Shown piece by piece: positions 7,022 through 12,274 of a stretch of 12,274 nucleotides of DNA. Source of the stretch: Chloroflexota bacterium (GTDB lineage: Bacteria > Chloroflexota > Anaerolineae > Anaerolineales > Villigracilaceae); assembly GCA_023484185.1 (NCBI GenBank), contig JAMDBC010000051.1, positions 1 through 12,274 of the forward strand, given 5' to 3'. Position 1 is the first letter of the stretch, and the number at the start of each line of letters is the position of its first letter. Under the pieces are notes generated by a model. That model was not told the origin of the DNA. It searched no databases and worked only from the letters and a program-made list of their open reading frames with translations. A program made the position numbers and the translations under genes.

Positions 7022-7122
7022 TTATTTCACCACACCTGTCAATCTTGGGAACCAATACCACAATAAATCTGCGGCGGGCTTGCCATGCACGGATGCGGAC
7101 TTATCCTGTAACATGGCGGGCG
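7022..7122 (-). pseudogene. Remnant of lipoprotein gene 3' end (copy B)
   Basis: These 101 bp align without gaps to 7400-7500, the 3' end of the 829-residue lipoprotein gene, with about 10 mismatches by hand count. In frame it reads PAMLQDKSASVHGKPAADLL, then WYWFPRLTGVVK and TAA. Nine of the ten differences are silent and one is Met to Val, so this copy spent time as functional coding sequence. Homology stops sharply at 7122; the in-frame codon at 7133-7135 is a stop. It is best explained as the last part of a vanished tandem paralogue. It lies directly beside the REP element of the RAYT. Confidence 0.85.
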
Positions 7123-7136
7123 CGGGTCGCCATCAT
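7101..7136 (-). pseudogene. Orphan translation start of a truncated gene
   Basis: AAGGAGA lies 3 nt before two consecutive ATG codons, 14 nt after the stop of the antitoxin-like gene. This is the layout expected for the second gene of a toxin-antitoxin pair. Only about seven codons follow (MMATRAR) before the sequence runs, out of frame, into gene-tail copy B and stops after 11 codons. The breakpoint is at 7122/7123. I read it as the 5' stub of a deleted gene, perhaps the partner of the antitoxin-like protein. Confidence 0.4.
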
Positions 7137-7149
7137 GATTTCTCCTTGT

Positions 7150-7362
7150 TCAGGCATTATTCCAGTCATCGTCATCCACAGGATTGTTCCAAAAGTCGAG
7201 AGTGCTTTCTGCCGCCGCCATTAAATCGCTGAAAGATTCTCCCGACTCCAACACAAAAACGGTAACGTGCGCACCGGGAGGAAATGGAACTATTAACTCG
7301 ACTTGTCCATTTTGATTTACTTCGACGTCGTATTTAAGAGCCGCTTGCGCTAAGGTAGTCAT
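7150..7362 (-). CDS. Small antitoxin-like protein (70 aa), partner gene absent
   Basis: A 70-residue acidic protein with an N-terminal half predicted as two beta strands (VEVNQNGQVELIVPFP and AHVTVFVLE), then a short helix and a C-terminal STLDFWNNPVDDDDWNNA. I recognise this 'FW(D/N)NP.DD.dWN' ending from small proteins of Chloroflexota and Cyanobacteria often encoded just before a toxin-like gene, where the acidic tail would bind the toxin. That comparison is from memory, not a search. GAGGTG lies 4-5 nt before the ATG. TATAAT at 7381-7386 on the minus strand could drive it from within the end of the preceding gene. A ribosome site and ATG for a following gene exist at about 7131-7145, but that gene is truncated, so the protein looks orphaned. 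Confidence 0.7.
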   Translation of the reverse strand: MTTLAQAALKYDVEVNQNGQVELIVPFPPGAHVTVFVLESGESFSDLMAAAESTLDFWNNPVDDDDWNNA

Positions 7363-7380
7363 CTTTCACCTCGCAATTCA

Positions 7381-7386
7381 ATTATA
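7381..7386 (-). promoter_or_regulatory. Possible -10 box for the antitoxin-like gene
   Basis: A perfect TATAAT on the minus strand lies 18 nt before the ATG of the 70-residue gene, just after the stop of the lipoprotein gene. No good -35 hexamer is present at 16-18 bp. The implied leader of about 10-12 nt is barely long enough for the ribosome site, so the call is tentative. Confidence 0.3.
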
Positions 7387-7399
7387 CAACATACGTTTT

Positions 7400-9889
7400 T
7401 TACTTCACCATCCCCGTCAATCTTGGGAACCAGTACCATAATAAATCTGCGGCGGGCTTGCCATGCACAGATGCGGATTTATCCTGCAGCATGGCGGGCG
7501 GATAATATCCGCGTGTGACGATGCCTCCGACCCACGGGCGCGTGTTGATGGCATTCAACATCACCTCATAAAGATCGGCCTGTGTTTGCAGATCGCGCGA
7601 GACCGAACTTGGATTGTTCGGCTGGTTGAGGGCTGTCCAATCGAGACAGCCGCCTTTGCCATCATTGAAGCATCCGGTCGCCGCGCCGCTGGCGGATGGA
7701 TAGGCCAGCGCGATGATGAGCGGCTTGTTGATCAGCAAAGGCAAAGCCGAGACTTCATTATCGAGAAGTTTGGCGGCTTGCGCGGCCATGTCTGTTTTGG
7801 ACGCGCCTGCCTGATTTGCGAGCGGCGCGTTCCACAATAAATAAACGCCATCTGTATCTTGCAGGAAGACCAAAGATGTTTGGAATTTACCGGGCGTGTA
7901 CGGCAATGCCCATAAAACTTTGCCGCTGAAATGTTGGCGGACTTCAGCTACGATGGCTTTCCAGCGCGCGTCCGCATCGGCGGGCACACCGGACGATGTG
8001 CCGTCTGCTAATAAACCGCCGGGCATGGCCGAGTCGAGCCAGTCTCCGCCGAGGATGATGGCCTGCGAACCGGATTGAGTCGCCAGGTCCGCGTAATTGA
8101 CGGCGAAGGCGCGGTAATGGTCAAACCAGGTTTGCCACCAGGCCGCGTTGCGTGGAGCGTTTTTCCAGAAGTCTGCAGCTGAAGTTGTGAAGCGCGGAGT
8201 TGGGAAGAGCGCCACGTTCAAGTTCGCACTGCGAGCCTGGCTGACCATGATGGCCGAGTCAAGCCAGAATGGATCAGCGCCGGGGTTCGTTCCAAACTCA
8301 AGTGGGGAGGTTCGTTTGAACGTCCAACTCGGAGTGAAGATGACCCAATTAGCGCCAAGCGCCTGCACATTTTGCACGGCTTGTGGATTGTAATAAGACC
8401 AATTCGGCCGATAGGTTGACTGAAACTCGACGCCGGTCATAAATCCACTAGGGCGCGCGGTGATGGCCGAACCAACAAGCGTGGTCGGTTCGGTTTGATC
8501 GAGCCATGCCCAACTATCCACTGTGTCTTGAATATCCTCGGATATAAGACTGGTGGCTACTTCGCGGCCTGTGGCCGAATCACCGGCTGTGGCAAGATCG
8601 TCCGCGCTGCCGCATTGTCCATCTCGGCAATAACGATAGTGGAATGTGCCCAGCATGTTCAACGGGCCATATAATTTGTAAGCCCACTTATTGTTGCCCA
8701 GCGACCACATCGGGATCGGTTCGGTCCAGCCATAAGGGTTGAATTGAATGTAAATAATATCGTTGGCTTGCGTAGTCGAGGGAACCGTTACTTCAAAAAG
8801 AATGGGCGCAGAGTTGCCGGCCTTCCAGGTCGCAACTGTATCTTGAATCAAAACATCCTGCGCGGGGACGATGAACTCACGCAATTGAAATTCACCAGTG
8901 GCTTTGTGTTCAGCATTCCAGAAGCCATCGCCAAGTGTGTACTTGTATTGGACGTACGCGCCGACCGGCAGGCTAAGCGTTACTTGATAATGTCCATCAG
9001 GCTGCAACGCCATGACGGGCATCCGGTCAGCGACGGTATTCATACCGCCTTTCATGTCGGCGAAGGTATTGCCCAATTCGATCAAGTTGCCCGCGATGCG
9101 GATGGGCGCGCCTTGAATATCGTTCGGCGCAGTCACGTTGAAAGTGACATGTACCAGCGGCGAGGCCTTGACCTTTATCTGGTCCACTGTTGTATTTAGT
9201 TTTTCGGCTACCAGAGCGCCTTGTTGAAAAGGTTGGTAGGTGCCGTCGAGCGAATAAACGACCAGGTTGTGCGTGCCAGTCGGCAGTCCCTGTAGATCGA
9301 AGCGTCCGGCAGAGTCGGTGATGGATTGCACGCCACCGGCGGTCACCATCAGACTGGGAACGGGCGCGCCGGTATCCGCATTCGTGACGCGCCCCTGGAT
9401 GCCGCCGGTCGGGCGCGTATAAGTCTTATCCTCCCAACTGCCAATGATATCCCGCACCTCGCCCGGCGCGGCCACATAATACAAGCGATAACGGATCGGC
9501 GTGTCCAGTACGGTATCTTCCAGAATGGGACGAGCGCCTTGGCGGATGTAGCGATACTTGATAACGGCATTCAATGGCAGCGCCACGGTTGCGCTGTAAG
9601 TAGAAGAATCCCTAGCCTGCATCGGATAGTTTACGGCATTGAATGACAGACCCGTGACTTCATCAAGAATACTCAGTGTGAGGCTTTCACCCGCGGCCAA
9701 TGGTTCAGGGACGGTGACGATGAACGTTGCCTGCGCGCGCGGCTGGGGCGTCGGCGAAGGCACAACCGGACTGGGAGGTTGTGTCGGCAATCCGGGGGGC
9801 GGCTGGAACAATGACAATTGGCAGGCGCTCCCAATCAACGCCAAAAGGCACAGGGATACCATCAGAGCGCTTCGGGTCCAGGGTTTCAT
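7400..9889 (-). CDS. Modular lipoprotein with CBM20-like and CnaB-like domains and a TIM-barrel-like C-terminal region
   Basis: An 829-residue predicted lipoprotein; the lipobox ends at Cys23 (IGSAC), followed by a Pro-rich linker to about residue 52. Three starch-binding-like beta modules follow at about 54-155, 246-355 and 361-462; the middle one, with KYTLGDGFWNAE, fits CBM20 best. A carboxypeptidase-regulatory/CnaB-like domain sits at about 163-240. Residues 483-829 resemble a glycoside-hydrolase-like barrel (LGANWVIFTPSW, later ILGGDWLDS). I do not see the usual Asn-Glu catalytic pair of clan A hydrolases, so enzyme activity is uncertain. It probably binds or processes polysaccharide at the cell surface. 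GGAGGA stands 6 nt before the ATG, which overlaps the tatC stop by 4 nt (ATGA), so translation is probably coupled. The signal peptide has no twin arginine, so Sec export is expected. Confidence 0.9.
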   Translation of the reverse strand: MKPWTRSALMVSLCLLALIGSACQLSLFQPPPGLPTQPPSPVVPSPTPQPRAQATFIVTVPEPLAAGESLTLSILDEVTGLSFNAVNYPMQARDSSTYSATVALPLNAVIKYRYIRQGARPILEDTVLDTPIRYRLYYVAAPGEVRDIIGSWEDKTYTRPTGGIQGRVTNADTGAPVPSLMVTAGGVQSITDSAGRFDLQGLPTGTHNLVVYSLDGTYQPFQQGALVAEKLNTTVDQIKVKASPLVHVTFNVTAPNDIQGAPIRIAGNLIELGNTFADMKGGMNTVADRMPVMALQPDGHYQVTLSLPVGAYVQYKYTLGDGFWNAEHKATGEFQLREFIVPAQDVLIQDTVATWKAGNSAPILFEVTVPSTTQANDIIYIQFNPYGWTEPIPMWSLGNNKWAYKLYGPLNMLGTFHYRYCRDGQCGSADDLATAGDSATGREVATSLISEDIQDTVDSWAWLDQTEPTTLVGSAITARPSGFMTGVEFQSTYRPNWSYYNPQAVQNVQALGANWVIFTPSWTFKRTSPLEFGTNPGADPFWLDSAIMVSQARSANLNVALFPTPRFTTSAADFWKNAPRNAAWWQTWFDHYRAFAVNYADLATQSGSQAIILGGDWLDSAMPGGLLADGTSSGVPADADARWKAIVAEVRQHFSGKVLWALPYTPGKFQTSLVFLQDTDGVYLLWNAPLANQAGASKTDMAAQAAKLLDNEVSALPLLINKPLIIALAYPSASGAATGCFNDGKGGCLDWTALNQPNNPSSVSRDLQTQADLYEVMLNAINTRPWVGGIVTRGYYPPAMLQDKSASVHGKPAADLLWYWFPRLTGMVK

Positions 9890-10797
9890 GCGGCTTCCTC
9901 CTCACCAGGCTTTTGCTCGTCCGAGCTTCTACGGCCGGCGTACGCGAAAAAGCTTAATCCGATGCTGATGAAATATAACAAGATCATGGGCAGCATGACC
10001 AATCCCATATTGACCGGGTCTACGGTGGGAGTGATGGCCGCCGCGACAATCGAAATAATGACCACCGCAATGCGCCAGTTTCTCGCCAATGGCTGAGGCT
10101 TGACCAATCCAATGGCGGTCAATACATAGATCACAAGCGGAAATTCAAACGCCACACCGATCCAGAACATCAGGCCGGTGACAAATGAAAAATAGGATGC
10201 CGGACGAAGCGCCGTTTTGATGCCAAGGAAGTTCAGCAGGAATGGCAGGGCACTCGGCAAAAGCACGTAATAGGTGAAGGCCATGCCGCCGATGAAAAAG
10301 ATGGCGGCCATCGGAATGCCGACCAAACCATATACCCGTTCGCGCGGTCTGAGTCCGGGCGCGGCAAAAGCCCAAAGCTCGAATGCAATGTAGGGAATCG
10401 AAATGGCGATGCCTGCCAGCAAGGCGACCTTCATAAACACACCGATTGATTCGGTCACTTCAATGGCCTGCAGCGCTTGCAAACCTCCCACGGGGATGGC
10501 GAGAAAATCCACCATTTGCTGGGTGTATAGGAAGGCAATGCCCACGCCAACGATCAGTCCCAACAGGGAGCGCAGAAGATGTCCGCGCAAAGCCTCGACC
10601 TGATCCCAGAATAATTGGCGCGCCTTTTCGTTTTGAGCCAGGTCGCTGAACACATCACCCAGCGAATGTTCCTCCGGCTCGGTGGCCATGAAGCGGTGTA
10701 TGCCGCGCACTGCGCGAAAAGGCAGGGTCAAAATCCACCCGACGGCGCGGAAGGGGAAGGTGACGATGCGCCACAGGCCGCGTAGGAACTTACGCAT
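9886..10797 (-). CDS. tatC: Twin-arginine translocase subunit TatC with N-terminal extension
   Basis: The core receptor subunit of the Tat system, a six-helix membrane protein that binds twin-arginine signal peptides. Family landmarks are present: the N-terminal E..R pair in VEALRGHLL (Glu68, Arg71), ESIGVFMKVALL, the IAFELWAFAAPGLRPRE segment, and FEFPLVIYVL. The total of 303 residues exceeds the usual 240-260 because about 60 residues precede the canonical cytoplasmic N-terminus. That extension holds a duplicated motif, TFPFRAVGWI then TLPFRAVRGI. The ATG overlaps the end of tatA/B by 8 nt and has GAGGAT 4 nt upstream, so the long start is supported. The C-terminus is charged. Confidence 0.95.
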   Translation of the reverse strand: MRKFLRGLWRIVTFPFRAVGWILTLPFRAVRGIHRFMATEPEEHSLGDVFSDLAQNEKARQLFWDQVEALRGHLLRSLLGLIVGVGIAFLYTQQMVDFLAIPVGGLQALQAIEVTESIGVFMKVALLAGIAISIPYIAFELWAFAAPGLRPRERVYGLVGIPMAAIFFIGGMAFTYYVLLPSALPFLLNFLGIKTALRPASYFSFVTGLMFWIGVAFEFPLVIYVLTAIGLVKPQPLARNWRIAVVIISIVAAAITPTVDPVNMGLVMLPMILLYFISIGLSFFAYAGRRSSDEQKPGEEEAA

Positions 10798-11215
10798 TTT
10801 TATCCTCGTCGCTGGCTGGGGGTGGGGGAGAAGACAGGATTGTATTCTCAGGTTCAGAAACGGCGGGCCGCTTTAGTTCGTCGGCTTGAGGCGGTTGTGG
10901 ATTCCCTATAGGAATGGATTGAACTGAACGAAGATCTTTTTGCACCGCGCCGATTGACCCGCTCACATCTTTTTGAATATCCTTGATTTCCTTGTTCAAT
11001 TCATCCAGCGATGCTTCACGCATCAGACGTGTCGGAAGGTTTTGGATCTCGCGCGAAGTTTGTTGAAAGAGTTTCCAGCCGTCTGATGTAACGACTTGTC
11101 TTAACCACTTGCCGAGAGTGCGCCCCGCTTTTTGCATGTCTTTTGGACCAAGCAGGATCAGGGCGATGACAACGATAAAGAAAAGCTCGGATGGGCCGAT
11201 ACCCAATATTTCCAT
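10790..11215 (-). CDS. Twin-arginine translocase subunit, TatA/TatB family
   Basis: A 141-residue Tat pore or receptor component. An N-terminal membrane helix (GPSELFFIVVIALILLGP) is followed by the hinge LGP and an amphipathic helix (KDMQKAGRTLGKWLRQ). A long charged, then Pro-rich cytoplasmic tail follows. The LGP hinge rather than FGP, GPSEL near the start, and the length lean towards TatB, but a single-subunit TatA cannot be excluded. The ATG lies 2 nt after the nusB stop with no strong ribosome site, suggesting coupled translation. It overlaps tatC by 8 nt, so both subunits should be made together. Confidence 0.92.
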   Translation of the reverse strand: MEILGIGPSELFFIVVIALILLGPKDMQKAGRTLGKWLRQVVTSDGWKLFQQTSREIQNLPTRLMREASLDELNKEIKDIQKDVSGSIGAVQKDLRSVQSIPIGNPQPPQADELKRPAVSEPENTILSSPPPPASDEDKNA

Positions 11216-11217
11216 AA

Positions 11218-11661
11218 TTAGTTTTCTTTCGTAATCGAGTGGAGTTGCTGTTTGATTTCGTGTTGATGTTCGACCAGGCTGCCCAGCACACCGTTAACGA
11301 AGCGCGGCGCGCTGTCCGAGCCGTACATCTTCGCCAGTTCCACTGCTTCGTTGATGGCAACCTTGACGGGCGTCTCGCCCTGCACGGCAAACTCCCAGCA
11401 GGCGACGCGCAGAATGTTGCGGTCAATGGCCGCGATCTGGTCGAGCGGCCATTCGGGCGCATATTTGGCGATGATCTGATCGAGTTCCTGGGAGAGCGGG
11501 AGAACCCCGAAGATGATCTGGCGGGAGAATTCTGCCAGTTCGTCGGTAAGCGGAGTTTCCTCCAGCCGTTGATTCAGAATATCGGCTGGAGGGTGGTTCG
11601 CGATATCAATTTCGTAAAGTACTTGCAGGGCAATACTACGCGCCCTGGTGCGGGACTTCAT
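11218..11661 (-). CDS. nusB: Transcription antitermination factor NusB
   Basis: A 147-residue all-helical RNA-binding protein that, with NusE (S10), binds boxA RNA and supports antitermination of rRNA operons. The N-terminal TRARSIALQVLYEIDI is the NusB signature. Further signatures are AAIDRNILRVACWEF, PVKVAINEAVELAKMYG and RFVNGVLGSL near the C-terminus. Length is typical. A GAGG sequence lies about 10 nt before the ATG, inside the end of the preceding Asp23-like gene, which is 5 nt away. The nusB gene next to an Asp23/Gls24 (YqhY-like) gene is a recurrent arrangement, best known from Firmicutes. Confidence 0.96.
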   Translation of the reverse strand: MKSRTRARSIALQVLYEIDIANHPPADILNQRLEETPLTDELAEFSRQIIFGVLPLSQELDQIIAKYAPEWPLDQIAAIDRNILRVACWEFAVQGETPVKVAINEAVELAKMYGSDSAPRFVNGVLGSLVEHQHEIKQQLHSITKEN

Positions 11662-11666
11662 AAGAG

Positions 11667-12020
11667 TTAAGCCTCGGCTTCCTCGTAATCAATATCTTCG
11701 ATGTGGATGTCGATCTGCGCAACTTCCATACCGACCATTTCCTGAATGGCGCGCGCCACGCCGTGCTGTACGTTGCGGCTCACTTCGCGGATGTTGATGT
11801 CTTCTTTGAGAATGAGATAGATATCAGCAAAGACCGTATTTTCGTGGATGTTGATCTGCACGCCGTCGTTCGCGCCGCGCCGGAAGATGCGGTTGACTCC
11901 ACCGGAGACAGGCGCCAGCCCGCTGACGCCGGGCACGCTCAAGGCGGCCATGCGCGCGATGCTGGTCAACACTTCGGGTGCAACGGTGGTCTTGCCGGGC
12001 GGACGATTGTTATCTGTCAT
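11667..12020 (-). CDS. Asp23/Gls24 family protein (YqhY-like)
   Basis: A small envelope-stress or housekeeping protein of the Asp23/Gls24 family. The core is typical: VAPEVLTSIARMAALSVPGV, then HENTVFADIYLILKEDINI, and REVSRNVQHGVARAIQEMVG before an acidic tail. Two in-frame ATG codons exist, at 12038 and 12020. The first lies inside the flanking palindromic repeat, and the AGGAGAG ribosome site lies between the two, at good distance from the second. I therefore start at 12020, giving 117 residues. It is 5 nt upstream of nusB and probably leads the operon that continues through tatC. Confidence 0.93.
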   Translation of the reverse strand: MTDNNRPPGKTTVAPEVLTSIARMAALSVPGVSGLAPVSGGVNRIFRRGANDGVQINIHENTVFADIYLILKEDINIREVSRNVQHGVARAIQEMVGMEVAQIDIHIEDIDYEEAEA

Positions 12021-12032
12021 TGTTTTCTCTCC

Positions 12033-12116
12033 TGTCATTGCGAGCGATTTGTGCGAAGCAATCTTCTGAATTAAGTGGGAGATTGCTTCGGGGCAAAGAA
12101 GGCCCTCGCAATGACA
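12033..12116. repeat. 84-bp imperfect palindrome (TGTCATTGCGAG family)
   Basis: The terminal arms TGTCATTGCGAG and CTCGCAATGACA are perfect inverted complements. Internal arms GAAGCAATCT and AGATTGCTTC also pair. Between them lies about 15-20 nt of unpaired sequence on each side and a short AT-rich centre. This is the widespread MITE-like repeat beginning TGTCATTGCGAG that occurs in many bacterial genomes. It fills most of the 106-bp gap between the FabG-like gene and the Asp23-like gene, reaches into the latter's alternative start, and could act as a transcript-end hairpin. Confidence 0.85.
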
Positions 12117-12126
12117 TATTAATTGA

Positions 12127-12274
<148 letters not shown>

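Noticed and set aside
6208..7500. CRISPR-like array
   Set aside because: The three repeats are 60-101 bp gene tails at irregular spacing of about 380 to 810 bp, with genes between them, not short spacers.
8744..9199. A 151-codon plus-strand frame, and others at 7463-7840 and 9326-9646
   Set aside because: All are antisense to the 829-residue lipoprotein gene, which has a clear signal peptide, domain structure and ribosome site.
11016..11462. A 148-codon minus-strand frame overlapping tatA/B and nusB
   Set aside because: It is the shifted frame of two well-identified genes and has an Arg/Ser/Thr-rich composition typical of out-of-frame translation.

Overview
The window looks like a piece of a Chloroflexota genome, probably Anaerolineae. 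This is inferred from gene content and style: proline- and threonine-rich lipoproteins, a lipoprotein with starch-binding-like modules, a RAYT transposase with REP hairpins, and a moderately GC-rich background. No rRNA or tRNA is present to confirm it. Every convincing gene lies on the minus strand, so transcription runs from high to low coordinates. Both ends cut through genes, a penicillin acylase at position 1 and a FabG-like reductase at the right edge.

Right part (12274 to 7400): the end of a FabG-like reductase is followed by an 84-bp palindromic repeat. A tightly packed housekeeping cluster comes next: Asp23/Gls24 protein, nusB, a TatA/B subunit, tatC, and an 829-residue lipoprotein with carbohydrate-binding-like modules and a TIM-barrel-like C-terminal region. 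Gaps are 2 to 5 nt, or the genes overlap by 8 and 4 nt, which suggests one operon.

Middle part (7400 to 6200): this is a scrapyard of small mobile and duplicated pieces. The last 101 bp of the lipoprotein gene reappear as a diverged fragment at 7022-7122, and 60 bp of it reappear at 6208-6267. A 70-residue antitoxin-like gene without a partner lies between the intact tail and the first fragment. A RAYT transposase, with REP hairpins at both ends, lies between the two fragments. Nearly all differences between the tail copies are silent, which suggests remnants of tandem paralogues rather than simple recent duplications.

Left-middle part (6200 to 4170): a visibly AT-richer block holds a probable three-gene operon. 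It consists of a DUF3467-like protein whose C-terminus continues in another frame, an unknown 96-residue protein, and a multi-pass membrane protein. A good sigma70-type promoter precedes it and a terminator-like hairpin follows it.

Left part (4170 to 1): a seven-bladed WD40-like lipoprotein, a repeat-rich intergenic stretch with a strong terminator and a five-copy 21-bp periodic array, and a membrane-anchored penicillin acylase of family S45 with a visible catalytic Ser/His/Asn set. I found no CRISPR array, tRNA, rRNA or defined defence system. The most unusual signal is the set of repeated gene tails around the RAYT and antitoxin-like genes.
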